Shown piece after piece: positions 11,660 to 23,399 of a stretch of DNA of 64,000 nucleotides. The position numbers were made by a program, and so were the translations under genes. The notes beneath the pieces were generated by a model. It ran no database searches and was not told the DNA's origin. It saw only the letters and a list, made by a program, of their open reading frames with translations. This stretch comes from Ceratotherium simum simum (Eukaryota > Chordata > Mammalia > Perissodactyla > Rhinocerotidae): the NCBI RefSeq assembly GCF_000283155.1, contig NW_004454179.1:3721621-3785620 (forward strand), written 5' to 3'. Each line of letters starts with the position of its first letter. Position 1 is the stretch's first letter.

Positions 11660-11882
11660 AAGAGTAGATCCTAAGAGTTCTCATCATAAGCAGAATTTTT
11701 TTTTCTTTTTATTATATCCATGTGAGATGATGGATGATAACAAAACCTATTGTGGTAATCATTTCACAATATATGTAAATAAAACCATCATGCTGTATAC
11801 CTTAAACTTATACAGTAATATATATCAATTATTTCAAATGTATATCAAATAAAACTGGAAAAAAAACTGCTAAAAAATAAAA

Positions 11883-11898
11883 AAGAAAGAGTGGTATT
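11883..11898 (+). repeat. Target-site duplication, right copy (L1 insertion)
   Basis: This is an exact copy of 10405-10420, directly after the A-rich tail of the younger L1. Confidence 0.9.
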
Positions 11899-12440
11899 GG
11901 CATAAGGATTGACATATAGATTAGCGGGAAAGAGTAAAAGGTCCTGAAATAGACCCACGTGTATATGGTCAATTAATTTTTTATAAAGGTACCAAGGTAA
12001 TTCAATAGGGAAAGAATAGTTTTTCAACAAATGGTACTGGGACAACTGAAAATCCATATGAAAAAAATGAACCTCCACTATTACTTTACATCATACACAA
12101 AAATTTATTTAAAATGAATCATAAAACTAAACATAACACTTAAAAATATAAAACTCATAGCAGAAAATATTTGTGGCCCTGGGATAGGCAAAGATATCTT
12201 AGGCTGGGCGCAGAAAGCACAAAATATAAAAGAAAATTGATAAATTGGACTTCATCAAATTATGAACTTCTGCTCCTTCAAAAACAAAAAATACTTTTTT
12301 AAAAATAGTAGTCAAGCCATGTAATGGGAGAAAATATTACCAACACATACATAGGACCAAGGACATGTATCTAGGATGTATAAAGAACTCTTATGACTTA
12401 ATAATGAGAAGATAGACTACTTAATTTTAAAAATTGGAAA
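11899..12440 (+). repeat. Older LINE-1 ORF2 fragment, right half
   Basis: It resumes the older L1 exactly where the left half stopped: 'ggcataaggattgacatata', 'caaatggtactgggacaact', 'gacttcatcaaattatgaac', 'ctaggatgtataaagaactc'. These are successive L1 ORF2 C-terminal blocks. Frames are broken. Confidence 0.85.
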
Positions 12441-13780
12441 AGAAGGAAGATTAGGAATAGTGTTGGGCAAGCTCACATGGAGTCTTCAAGCCAAAATCAC
12501 ACTCCTCTTGATGAAATGGTCTCACCTTGGTCCCCCTGTCAGTCTCAGTCATTGGAGGGAGCAGCCCTGGGAAACAGGGCTCAACAGAATGGTGTCAGTG
12601 GATTTAGGGGCAGGAGTTGGGGCCAGCCAGGCAATATTGCCCTTCATGGTAGGAAATCTGGGTGGCACATTTTTATGGCCATCCCACCCTCTTTCTCTAC
12701 TTTCTGGTCTTCTGGCTCTTTACTCTCCCAAGTATCATTTTTCGCTGAGCCTATATTCCTCCTGTATAAAATCAGAGATATAGTAATCAAACCTTAAGCA
12801 TTCTTCCAACGTATGACAAAGATGCGGAACTCCAATTCTGTGACCCAAGAGGCCCCTTTGTAACTTTACAGCAGAAAAATACTGTTCTCACCATTGCTAG
12901 GGCCCACCCCTTTTCTCTAGCCCCATATCCCCTAGCATGGTGTGTACCTACCTCTCTCAGGGAATTCTGCCCCATTCCTACCCTGTAATAAGATGCTAGA
13001 AGGCAGAAAATCCCACATTATACCATCAGCCAACTCAGTGTGTATGTGTGTGTTTATTCTCTCATAGTGCTAAGCTTTTAAATGTTTTAAGCATGTTTTT
13101 TTCTTGGAAGGCCTGATGATTCTATCGTAAACAGTTTTCTGAAGATTCCTCTGGTCTAGACGAGCTGTTAACCTTTGAAGTTGCTATGGACACCAGAGTT
13201 TTTTTAAATAAATTATTGATGTAGAGGAAAGAGAGGCTGTGATACCTGTCTCAAGGAAAAACAAATGAGGCATTTGAAGATATGCAAAAAAGTAAGAAAA
13301 CCTAGACATATTAAGTAACAAGACAGCCTTTCCATCTTCACTCAAATTGAACTAATGGAATGCTCTCAGAAATTCTGCTATGTGGGATAAGAACCCTTTT
13401 TTCTATGGACATGGTCAATTAGTACTTGTTGGACGAATGAATGAATGGAGAATGGGAGACAAGGTAACCCTAGACGGTGTTGGGTAAACTAGCCACGTTT
13501 TACTACTCATGCGGGTTACAGGAATTAAAGAGTTTCATCACCTCGTGATTAGCCACTAATTCCAGCTTTTTATCAGTTCTGTTCCTTAAACCTTGAGAGA
13601 TTTTACTAGGAATCACTCATTCACTTGTCAGAATTCTATTTTCTAGGCTGTGGAAATTTAAAAATTGGTATCTGCAAAAATATCACACTGTGAACCAGCT
13701 CAAAAAAGCCACTGGTAACATGTGACTATAGGCCAGAGGCTTCCTGCTGAACAAATCTAACCACCATGTCCAGGTATTGC
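12441..13780. other. Unassigned intergenic sequence
   Basis: No exon or confident repeat is seen. A short TGTGTATG run lies near 13040. Open frames of about 105 codons at 12460-12797 overlap in two frames and look like chance. Confidence 0.45.
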
Positions 13781-14245
13781 AATCTCTCAAGTATAAAATG
13801 AGATCACATTAATTGTTCATGTCCACATTTTAATGGTGGAACCACTGGGCTCGTTGCTAGATCTCAGGCTTTTGTACTGGACACAGAGAACCTTCAGCTG
13901 TCATCCCCTTCAGAGTCAGCCTCAGCCACAGACAGCTGCCATGCCTAAGGTCACACCCTTCCTGGGGCAGCTTATACCCAATGATGGATGGAAGCAGGAG
14001 TATAAAGTCCTAGCCATTTCAGCTCCATGTGGGACAACTCTGATGCTTTTGGATCCACAGCTGCCTGTAGGGTTGGTTGAAGCTATTGGGCTTACATCTC
14101 GGTTCACCCTCTTTCTCAGCCCTGTCTAGCATCTTTCTCCTCCCTTCCACATGTGTTGATCTCAAGGGCACTTCCTAATAAATATCTTATACACTAAACT
14201 CTATCTCAGAGTCTGCTTGCCAGAGGACCCAACCTGCAACAACTC
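13781..14245 (+). mobile_element. Probable solo LTR
   Basis: The 3' part has the form of an LTR R/U5: 'cttcctaataaatatcttat', then 'ctcagagtctgcttgccaga', then 'acccaacctgcaaca'. Upstream sequence is GC-mixed and non-repetitive. No viral genes are attached. The class is not certain. Confidence 0.4.
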
Positions 14246-14267
14246 CTCCCATCCCCTGCCACCTAGC

Positions 14268-14360
14268 ATCGCCAGATAAAATACAGAATGCCCAGTTAAG
14301 TGTGAATTTTAGATAAACGACGGATAACTTTTTGGTATAAGTACGTCCCAAATATTGTTA
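14268..14360. repeat. Ancient interspersed repeat, second copy
   Basis: The blocks 'gccagataaaatacagaatg', 'cccagttaagtgtgaatttt' and 'agataaacgacggataactt' are alignable by eye with 5043-5125. Confidence 0.5.
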
Positions 14361-14534
14361 TGGCTCTGCTTCCTGTGCCTAGTATGGTGGTGATTGGCCT
14401 AAGTAAATGTTTGTTGGATGAATGAGAACATTAGGATCCCATCTTAAAATAAAGTGCCCTGTCACACAAGGAAGAAGGCAGAGGTGGGCGATGGTCCCCT
14501 ACTTCCCATTATGCAAATATTTATCAAAATGTCC

Positions 14535-14690
14535 ACAGATAAGCAACATCCTAATTACCTGAGGGGGCTTGTTCCTAATGTAGATTCCTGGGCCTCACCA
14601 GATTTACTGAACAAGGACCTGGGGCTGATCCCTAGAAATCTGCATTTGTAACAAGCTACCTGGATGATTCTTCTGCCCCCTAAAGTTTAA
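14535..14690 (+). mobile_element. MER5A-like hAT-Charlie fossil
   Basis: Contains 'aacatcctaattacctgagg', 'gtagattcctgggcctcacc', 'ggggctgatccctagaaatc' and 'tgcatttgtaacaagctacc', the typical MER5A internal order. It is a short non-autonomous element with no coding capacity. Confidence 0.7.
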
Positions 14691-15765
14691 GGACCTTCTA
14701 CACTGAGAATGGTGGCCTTGAACTAGAAAGACCAGTTTCATCCAAATTGAGAAGGCCTCTCTCTGTGGTCACCAAAGAACTATAGAGAGCAGGAGATCAG
14801 CACTGTCTCTTTCCCACCTGTCCACTCTCTATTCCTTTACTCCTGAGTGTCTCTTAGATGAAAGTAAGTTCTTGGGCCAGGCTGATCATCATAATCTCTG
14901 GGAAAAGAGTGTTATAAGAATCAGAGACTGAGGATTATATTCCAAACACAGGAGGCCTCAGAGAAACCAGAGTCACGGGGAAAAGCGTTAGGGAAGAGTT
15001 GGCTTTGAATGATGGGCGATGTTTGCATAGGTAGATTGGAAAGCCTTGAGCATTCTAGAATAACAGAATCTACAGGCCTAGGGTAGGAGAAGCAGGGCGT
15101 GGGAGAATACTTACTGTTAGAAGGCTCCTGAAACTCAGTGACAGTGTTGCTTCTGGATCTGGGTGGCAGGTTCAGGAACATTCCTCCCTAGCTCCAACAC
15201 ACAGTTGCATTTCTGCTGCCAGGTGTCCCTCTAGAAACAAGCAGAGGAATCTTCCTACAGGGTTTAATCAGATCTCAAATGAATCAACACAATGTACTAA
15301 ATGATCATCTGTCAGGAGTTCACAGATTGGTGCCCCAGTCGGCTGGACACTGAAGTCTAAAATCTCACGTTCATGTTTTATACCTTTGGGGAAGTCCCCT
15401 TCAGACAATACTCTACTCTCTTCCCCACAGGATGAAGGTGTGTGGAATGGGAGAGTGGTTTTTCCCAGATGCCAAACAATGTCATAGAATTTTTCTCTCC
15501 CCCCTTTATTTTATCATTTAAGGAGCAACGGGGTTTGTGGGTAAGGGGCATTTAGACATTTGGGGCTTGTAAAAGGTGATTTGGGGCTTATGAGCAATAT
15601 GTCACCTCCATGGAGTCCCTCTTGGCACACACCTGGCTAGAGCAGCACATGCATGTGGAGAAGAGTGAAAAATAAGGTTGGACAATTGATAGCAATTTGC
15701 CAGCCAGGAAATGCTGAGAGCTATAGTTCATCTTCCCAGTTTCTCTTTCTAGACTAATTTTATTC
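14691..15765. other. Unassigned intergenic sequence
   Basis: No gene or clear repeat is seen. The minus-strand open frame at 14921-15181 has no recognisable domain. Confidence 0.45.
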
Positions 15766-16072
15766 TTGGCATTCAAGCCTCAGTTCACATGTCACCTCCT
15801 CAAAGAGGCCATCCTTAAGCACCCATTCTAAAAATCACTCCCTCCCCACCCTGTCACTCTTCATCACATTACACTGTGTTATTTGGTTTACAGTACCGCT
15901 CATAGATTTAAAATTATGTTGCTCATTTACTTATTTACCTGCTTGTTAGCTTTGCCCTCATTAGAATGTAAACTACATGAGAATTGGGTCTATGCCAGTT
16001 TTGTTCACAGCTGTAACCCCTCACCTAGCATTTAGTAAGGACTTGCTAAAATAGTTGTTGAATGAGTGAACT
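15766..16072 (+). repeat. LINE-2 3' end
   Basis: The classic L2 tail order is present: 'cacatgtcacctcctcaaag', 'gaggccatccttaagcaccc', 'tcattagaatgtaaactaca', 'tgagaattgggtctatgcca', 'cctagcatttagtaaggact', and 'gttgaatgagtga'. Confidence 0.85.
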
Positions 16073-17165
16073 TACATTTTTTTCCATTAAACATCATGAA
16101 CATTTGTTAATGCATACCAGAAACATAAGCAGAAATGCTATGATGTTAGAAGCATCAACGCTACCAGGGCCCATAGCTTGCACCTTTCCCCAGAATCCAT
16201 GTGGACCATTTTGTGAATCCTGAACGACATTTGAAAAGCCACTAACAAGTTCAGTGGAGAAAAAGACAAAAGTTGAGCATTTGCAGAGTCTTTATCAAAT
16301 TGTAGCACAGGGTTTTCTGATTTGACATTTAGGGGAAATTAGCAAGTCAGTCTACATCTAACATAAATCCACGAGATGAAAGGTAATAATTATTCGTGAA
16401 CTTTACATTTTAAAGCCTTTAGCATGACAAAAATCTTTAGACAGATGCATGTATTTCTCTTAAATCTTATTTTATCTTATAAAAAATAGATTTAATTCTT
16501 TCTAATGAATAAAAACTTATTTTTAAAACTAAATGAAATGCCGCAATCTGCGTGTCCAATGAGTATTTTGTTAAAATTTAGATGGAGAAGAAATGAAATT
16601 CAATTAATCACTAAGAACTCAGAGTTCAGTCAAGAATAAAAGAACTGAAACATAAAGTGTTCAAAGCTCTCATATGTCAATGAAGTCCGCACCCCACTTC
16701 CCAATAAATAAGATTATAATATTCAAGATTTTAGACATCTGCATCTCTGGGTTTAATTCTCCTATGTCATGAATGTCACAAAGGTTCATTCCTTTGGATC
16801 TGCAAAGAGCAGAATTTTTCTAAAAATAGGCAAATAGGACCTGTAAATCCTTTACCCTTCTGAAGTCTATGTAGCTACAATGATGCCCTGCTTTTAACAA
16901 GGAGGCAGCTAAATTATCCGTGTCTTTTAAAGAAATATTCTGGAATTTGGTTAAGGTTGTCAAATTTGTAAGAGGTCAACCAGCCTAAAGCAGGCTACTT
17001 GGGTTTCTGTTATTGATGGTGAACTTTGCCTTCTTTCATTCACTCGTTCTTCTTTCATTCATTCTCTTTTAACGTTATCTGAGTTGTGGGTCGTATGTGC
17101 CTCACTAGATGATGTGCCTTGATTTCAGAGCCTCTGGGTTCCTAGCAGAACCTAGCACAATTCAT
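16073..17165. other. Unique AT-rich stretch without recognised repeats
   Basis: About 1.1 kb lacks identifiable transposon sequence and contains several TAATTA/ATTAAT homeodomain-like words (for example near 16600). No coding frame is seen. It could hold conserved non-coding DNA, but that cannot be decided without alignment. Confidence 0.4.
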
Positions 17166-17480
17166 TCACTCCACCGATATTTTTAAGTGCCTGCTATGAT
17201 GTAGATACTGCAGAGACAGCAGTAAACAAAGACACCTGCCTTCTAGGAGCTTGCGCTTTAGCGGTGAAGACAGACAATAAATAAGATAAAAAGTAAAATA
17301 TGGACTCTGCTAGATCGTGATGAGTGCTAGGGAGAGAGCTAAGCAGAGAAGAGTGCATAGGAATTCTGTGTTGGGGGAGGGAAATTTTAGATAGCACGGC
17401 CAGAAAAGACCTCAAGGAGAGAAAACGTCGTTTGAGTAAAGATGGGAAGGTAGTGGGCACATGCCAGGCAGATAGAAAGC
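17166..17480 (+). repeat. Ancient mammalian interspersed repeat
   Basis: The order 'gtgcctgctatgatgtagat', 'gagacagcagtaaacaaaga', 'ctaggagcttgcgctttagc', 'acagacaataaataagataa' fits a very common old repeat family in mammals. Relatives in this window include 19185-19430, 35550-35770 and 44600-45830. Confidence 0.55.
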
Positions 17481-17901
17481 ACTCATATATATTGAGCAAC
17501 TGAACCACGGTCATTGGTTTCTCAGCTCTCATTGTGTTTGGGATGTCTCCCATTTGGGGGCTTATGTGTTTACATTGTAGATGCCTTGTCCATTCTCATA
17601 ACTCTTGAATGGCATCCTTATTCACAACCTATAAATAGTGATCCCAAATGCAGCTAATGTACATATCCACATCCTCAAGATCAAATGACTCTGCACTGTC
17701 AGGAAATGGCTGAAAGCCAGCTGGCTGGATATGTAGAGGTTAATGCAGTAGCTTGCATTGGTGGAACGTAAGCAACACCACCTGCATTTGTTGGAATAGT
17801 GCCAGGCAAAAGTAAAGAAGGTGAAATGGAAGGAATCAAAGAATTCCAAAGAGAAAGCAAAAGACAGAGGTCTTGCTATTGGGAGTTAAAGTTTTACACA
17901 C
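17481..17901. other. Unassigned intergenic sequence
   Basis: No gene or repeat is recognised. Confidence 0.4.
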
Positions 17902-17910
17902 AAAAATAGC

Positions 17911-18098
17911 GAGGCCAGCCCAGTGGTGTAGTGGTTAGGTTCATGTGCTCCGCTTCAGCGGCCCAGGGTTGGCAGGTTTGAATCCCAGTCGCTGGCGATG
18001 CACCACTCATCAAGCCATGCTGTGATGGCGTCCCACATGCAAAAGTGGAGGAAGATGGGCACAGATGTTAGCTCGGGGCCAGTCTTCCTCACACAAAA
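17911..18098 (+). mobile_element. ERE SINE (tRNA-derived), short form
   Basis: The head 'ggccagcccagtggtgtagt', core 'atcaagccatgctgtgatgg' and only one 'atgttagctcgggg' unit are present, so the second tail unit seen in longer copies is missing. AAAAATAGC flanks it at 17902-17910 and 18099-18107. Confidence 0.92.
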
Positions 18099-18107
18099 AA
18101 AAATAGC

Positions 18108-18771
18108 AACAAAACTCTGCACTGAAAACTAGTTTCCTATCTCTGGCCTGTGTATCTGTGGACTTTTCTCCAGCCTTATCTATTGGTAATACCCAAACAG
18201 CATGTTATTTTTGAGACAAACTACTGACACAAAGAACTTAATGCTGTTTAGCTCCATGCCTTGGCACGTGCTGTGTTCATTCTTCCAAGACTCAACTCAA
18301 AATTTCACCTTCTCTGCCAAACCCATTGAACTGTAACACTTAAGACTGGTGCATATCACTGTAGGTAAATTATACCTCAAAAAATAAAAGTAAAGGAAAA
18401 AAACTTCACCTCCTCCGAGAAGCCTTCCAGCACAACCTCCCATCCCTGCCCCCTACCTTAGCAGGGTTGGCCATCAAGCCTGGCAGTTCCGTAGTCTGGG
18501 GGTTAGCTTTCTAGTGAGCCAAGGGGCCAAAGGGAGGGACATTAGTGCCTCTGATAATAATCTAGGTGGATTATTACCTTCTTTACCCATTCCATATTCT
18601 CTCTCCTTTTTCCTTTCAATAGTGGACAGATAATTTCAGCCTCCTGGGCTTTTGTTCACTAATACTATTGAGTTATTAATGAGTAAACATACATTTTAAT
18701 ATTTCTCCCATCTTTGCTAACTTCTGGTAACACTAATTCAAACTCGCATCATAATTCTGACATGTGCCATC
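18108..18771. other. Unassigned intergenic sequence
   Basis: A short L1 3'-like piece lies near 18340-18395 ('gtaaattatacctcaaaaaa'). Otherwise nothing is recognised. Confidence 0.4.
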
Positions 18772-18945
18772 CGTCTATCCGTCCATTTGTCCACCCATCC
18801 ACCCACCTGTCTACTCATCCATCCATCCACTCACCCCTCTGCCATCCATCCATCCACCCACCCATCCACTCACCCATTTACCCATCTACTTACCCACCCA
18901 TCCACCCACTCATTCACCCATCCACCCATCTATCCATCTTGTAGT
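18772..18945. repeat. (CATC/CACC)n low-complexity tetranucleotide tract
   Basis: About 170 bases of imperfect CATC, CACC and CATT units are visible. Translated frames give meaningless Pro/His/Ser repeats ([14 protein letters not shown]). Confidence 0.9.
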
Positions 18946-19165
18946 GGCTAATAGCACAGGGTCTGAACCCTGACTGCCTATGTTGAAATCATGGCTTTTT
19001 CACTTACTAAGTAAACTTACCTTGCTGAACCTCAATTTACTCATCAGTAAAGTGGGATAGTAATAGTCTTTGTTTCTGAGAGTTACTGGGAGAATTAAAT
19101 GGGTTAATGCATATAAAATGCATAGATGGTGCCCAGTACACAGTCAGCATTCAATAATTCATAGT
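18946..19165 (+). repeat. MIR SINE
   Basis: Contains 'ggctaatagcacagggtctg', 'aatcatggctttttcactta', 'ctcaatttactcatcagtaa', 'agtgggatagtaatagt' and 'gtgcccagtacacagtcagc' in MIR order. It starts directly at the end of the simple repeat. Confidence 0.85.
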
Positions 19166-19184
19166 GAACATTCAATGATCAATC

Positions 19185-19430
19185 ATTCACTGAGTATTTA
19201 CCATATGACAGAATTGAGTTTGATAATATGGGAAAAAAACAATAAATAAGACAGGGACCCTAGCCTCAAGGAGCTGAGTTTATGAGAGAAGGCTGACAGA
19301 CAGACAGACAAATACAACAGAATGGATTAATGCTATGATGGGACAAGCCTAAGCTGCTATGGAAGCGCAAAGAAAGGGTCCCCAGCTCTCACCAGGAAAT
19401 GAGTTAGTGAAGGCTTCCCAGAAGTGGAGA
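19185..19430 (+). repeat. Ancient mammalian interspersed repeat
   Basis: Contains 'tcactgagtatttaccatat', 'aacaataaataagacaggga' and 'ctcaaggagctgagtttatg', alignable with 17166-17480. A (GACA)n run (about 19299-19310) lies inside. Confidence 0.5.
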
Positions 19431-19659
19431 TAATTGAACCAAGTCATAATTCTGGCCTCTTCTGTTTTCCTCCTCCCTTTCACCATCACAATGATGTTTT
19501 TGTTTCTGACTCCAACTTCTCTGACCACTACCCTGGACTGACATCCGCACTTTGGCATTCTCATTGCTGGTTGGTGTCTTGGATCCTCTGTGACTCTAAA
19601 AGGACCCAAGCCTCTTCCCCCAAGGGTAGGCAAATAAGAACAGCAATAGTCACAGAAAT

Positions 19660-20350
19660 ATGATGATAACAAATGTTCTTTCTAGTTCCCATTTCATTCA
19701 GAGTAAAAGAAAAACCCTTATAAGACCTCTAAGGCCCTACACCATCTGGCCCCATCATTTCTCTGACTTCTCCTATCATACTATTCCTTCCTTATTTGGC
19801 TCCAGCCAGACCTTTTTGCTGTTCCTTGAACACACCAGGCACACAAACACCTCAAGGCCTTTGCACTGGCTCCTCCCTCTGTCCAAAGCACCCTTCCCTG
19901 GGTATCTACAAGGCTCACTCTCTCACCTTCAAGTCCTCACACTGACCACTCCGTTTAAAATGCAAACCCCAGGGGCAGGCCCGGTGGCGTAGTGGTTAAG
20001 TTTGTGCTTTCTGCTTCGGCGGCCCAGGGTTCGCAGGCCTGGATCCCAAGCACAGACCGATGCACCCCTTATCAAGCCATGCTATGGCAAGCATCCCACA
20101 TATAAAGTAGAGGAAGATGGGCACAGATGTTAGCCCAGGGCCAATCTTCCTCAGCAAAAGGAGGAGGACTGGCAACAGATGTTAACTCAGGGCTGATCTT
20201 CCTAAAAAAAAAATACAAACCCTACCCCTAGCACTTCCAAGCCCCCTTACCTTGATCTATTTTTTTTTCTAAAGCATATATCATATGATATCATTCTCCA
20301 TAATTTACTTATTTATTGTGGTCATTACCTCCTTACTCTGCTAGATTGTA
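19660..20350 (+). repeat. LINE-2 fragment interrupted by an ERE
   Basis: L2 blocks 'agacctctaaggccctacac', 'catctggccccatcatttct' and 'acctcaaggcctttgcactg' stand left of the ERE. 'atttacttatttattgtggt' and 'tctgctagattgtaagtgtc' stand right of it. The ERE at 19972-20209 splits the copy. Confidence 0.75.
19972..20209 (+). mobile_element. ERE SINE (tRNA-derived)
   Basis: Head 'ggggcaggcccggtggcgta', B box near 'ggcctggatccc', core 'atcaagccatgctatggcaa', two tail units and an A-rich end. A 13-bp flank, AAAATGCAAACCC (19957-19969) and AAAATACAAACCC (20210-20222), is a target duplication with one mismatch. Confidence 0.93.
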
Positions 20351-20359
20351 AGTGTCGGG

Positions 20360-20880
20360 GGAAGAGGGAGAATCTCCCTCTGCCCTTTTCCTTAAGGTTC
20401 TTATGGCTGGCCAAATAATTAACAAGACAGGTTAGCAGGAGAAAATAATACCAAGTTTAATAACATGTATACATGGGAGAAAGCAGGGACACTGCGTTTC
20501 TCAACACAATAGCAGAAATTCTCGTCTTAAATACCATGTCCAACCAAAGACAATGAGGATGTTTGGGGTGGGGGTGTCAGCTACAGGAGATCATCACTAA
20601 AGCACTGTAAACAAGAGTAAGGTTTATTATGCAGCCCCAAGGCCTCACCTTCCACATTGATAAGTCTCTAGAAATGAGTTCATCCCCCCTCTTCCCAATA
20701 CAGAGAGGGAGATACCTTTACAAATGGAGACTTCCCTTGTAAATGATTGCCTGGCAACTCCTCACAGGGCCATCCAAAGAATGTGGGCCAGAGAGATAGA
20801 ACTTCCGATAAGATGGGCTTGTTGGTGCCTTTTCTATTGTAACCTCTATCCTACATTATCTTTATAGCAGTCATGATAAT
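20360..20880 (-). mobile_element. Probable solo LTR (ERVL-like)
   Basis: In reverse orientation the stretch has an AATAAAC-like 'gtaaggtttattatgcagcc' signal and the look of an old LTR. Its left end ('ccctctgc...', 'aacaagacaggttagcagga') resembles the left end of 22430-23000. No viral coding sequence is present. Confidence 0.4.
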
Positions 20881-22250
20881 AACTCCTTCCTGAAACAGAT
20901 CTTTTGTTTTAAATTCTTCAGGCAGTTTGGGAGGGGAAACTCAAATATTCTTCCTGAGTTCCCTGAGTCCTTATTGTCTTCAGCTCGAAATAATCCGCAT
21001 ACCAGTGTGGTGCTTCCTGGGGTAGCTTGCTCTGAGCACCATCATAAGCTTCAGAAGAGGAAGGATATTGATCTGTTTTATTCACTGAACAGCCTGTGTC
21101 AGTGGCTAGCACATTGTGGGTGGTCAATAAATACTTATTAAGTGAGAGGATATTGGCATTAGCAGCCCTAGGGAAAGTTTGTCTGAGGCCCCACAAGTTA
21201 GGAAGCACAGAACTACCTTTTAATTATTAAGCTGCACGAGTGTAAAAAACTCATTTTCATTTTACCCTTCAGTCAACAAAGCAATAAAGGTTCTTGAACT
21301 TGCTTAATGAGTTCATGAGAATGATGGCTAATTAATGTCAAGCAGCCAGGCTACTCCGCTAGTTAGCCGCTAGGATCACCTGAGGAGCAACTTGGAAGAG
21401 GAACAAGCCTCTCTCCTGCTCCCTGCATATCTGCCCACCTGTCTGCACAGGCCCAGAGGGGTGTCTAAGGTGGACAGAGAGCTGAGACAGCTTCTACCCC
21501 AGGGACTTTGCCCAGCTCTTGGCTGTTCTCCTTGCCTATAAGGGGCCTGGGACTTTGTTCCCACTCTCCCAGCCTGGGACCCTCGTCCTGGACCCTGGTT
21601 TGTTGGATTCCTCAAAGACTGATCCCAGAGCTATTTAATTAGAACCCAACTCGGTGATTCCATCCAGGCTCACAGAATAAGTGGGTCTGAACCTTGCTCT
21701 CTGGCGTCTTCCCCAGCCTGGCTTTTCCCGGCAGTGTGGCCCTCAATCTCTCTTTTTATAGAAACTGATGTTCTGGCTACAAATCCATGATAGATCACAC
21801 CAATCAGATTGGGTCTGAATCCAGCTGGGACACTTACTGGCTCATTGACTTTGGATATGTTTCTCAACCTTTTGACAATACTGAATTTTACCTGAGTCCT
21901 GAGAAAATAGCGAGGGTTAAGAAATCCTCCCACCCTTTGTTATTCCAGGAAACTTGTCTGCCTTTCCTGATAAAGCCAGGTTCTTAATCTGCAATCTGTG
22001 GACCTCTACAGGGATGATCAGGGATCTGTGACCCAGAAAACATTAAGAATAATTCATGTCTAGTTCAGGAGCTCCTTGGGAACAAGGCTTGTGGCTTATT
22101 CATTATTGCAACCTCTGTTCATTCAATAATGCAACATTTATGTAACAGTAAATCAGACGCTGGAGGACAGCATCTCAGGAGGCATTGCCCAGAAATTCTT
22201 TGAGGAAAATAAATGAGAATTAGGTTAAGATGAATAAGCATGTAGCTTCA
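20881..22250. other. Unassigned intergenic sequence with a short L2 tail
   Basis: A short L2 3' end lies near 21090-21145 ('gctagcacattgtgggtggt', 'caataaatacttattaagtg'). The rest has no recognised gene or repeat. Confidence 0.4.
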
Positions 22251-22261
22251 CATGCACAGAA

Positions 22262-22410
22262 TAAGGGTAGATATAGATATCTATCTATCTGTATTTATCT
22301 ATCTATATATATATATAAAGGGTGGATATCTATATCCACCCTTATTTATATATATATTTAAAACTTATATACATATAAATTTATGTATATATTTAAAATC
22401 TCTCAGTATT
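22262..22410. repeat. AT-rich TATC/TATA tract with a strong palindrome
   Basis: Imperfect (TATC)n and (TA)n runs surround the perfect hairpin AAGGGTGGATAT-CT-ATATCCACCCTT (22318-22343). The tract likely varies in length. Confidence 0.85.
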
Positions 22411-22429
22411 TGGTCACATATGTTTAAGA

Positions 22430-23000
22430 GAGGAAAAGTGTTTTTCCCTCTGCTCTCCAAGATTCAATGAATCAAACTGATAAAAGAGTAATGTGAGAAA
22501 AAACAGTTTTAATTACATACCAATACACAAAAGTTTACAAAGAAAATTGTGGCTCAAGGAAGTGGCCAGATGATTGAGGCTTATAATACCATCATAGGCT
22601 AAACGAAGGAAGAGGGGTTTGGGCTTCTGGCAGGGCAGGCAAGTTGTGGGAAGAGGAGGGGAGGAAACGTAGGGCAAATAAGGTTTGTCCTGTTATGCAG
22701 ATAAGGGTCTCTCAGGTGATAAGAGTTGTCTCTGGGAGTAGCTGGCTTCCTGGTATGCAGACATCTTTATATGGAAATTTCCTTGATAAATGTTAATTTC
22801 CTTTACAAAAGGGGAAATTTATACTCTATTTTTAGGCAGTTAGGGGGAGGTAAAGAGCTCTTCGTGTGCCTGCTCGTTCTCAATGGCCTTTACCTCAAAA
22901 TGATCCATACGTTGCCAAAGACATATTTTGGAATGGCATACTCTGTTACCCTTTGTATGTGTATTGTGGGGTTTGATCCCCACCAAATTGTAATTCTCTG
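22430..23000 (-). mobile_element. Probable solo LTR (ERVL-like)
   Basis: Old LTR-like sequence read from the minus strand, with 'gataagggtctctcaggtga', 'atttcctttacaaaagggga', 'ctcaaaatgatccatacgtt' and 'tttggaatggcatactctgt' blocks. No gag, pol or env remnant adjoins. Confidence 0.45.
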
Positions 23001-23399
23001 AAAGTGTGCAGTGTCTGAGGGATTATCCAAAGTTCCATATTTCTACCCAGGTTAATACATATTAAATTGGTTTAAATATTCATCCATTTCCCTTTTGCAT
23101 TCACTTTATTGGATAATGAGACTTGCAGAGAAGTTTTGAAAAGGAAGTGCTTTAAAATTCTTTCTGTATGTTTGAGGCTAATCGGCTGAGGTCTCACTAT
23201 TGTAACTGGCGTGGAATGCTGCACTTCAGAGATCAAATGTGGTCATGTCTCTGCCATTTTTCTAATTATTTGGTTGAGGCCCCATTTGCCTTACTAGCAG
23301 GACGTACAATATCTCCCTCCCTGAGTTATCCAAGAACCACGGGAGGAGAGTGGTGTGTAGGGATGGGAGCCTCTCACTTCAGCTAAAGAGAAGATCAGT

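Larger units (their letters stand above)
10421..11882 (+). mobile_element. 5'-truncated LINE-1 inserted in an older LINE-1
   Basis: The L1 3' end begins near the ORF2 C-terminal coding region ('aaatcacctcacacctgtcg'). It contains 'gatccagcaatcccacttct', 'acctaaatgtccatcaatgg', 'ggtggttaccagagatgggg'-like and 3' UTR blocks, and ends in an A-rich tail after 'aataaaactgg'. It is flanked by a perfect 16-bp duplication. Two EREs (10594-10861 and 11412-11659) interrupt it. The ORF2 remnant is broken and codes for nothing intact. Confidence 0.9.

Noticed and set aside
18714..18973. Open frames rich in Pro, His and Ser
   Set aside because: They are translations of the CATC/CACC simple repeat.
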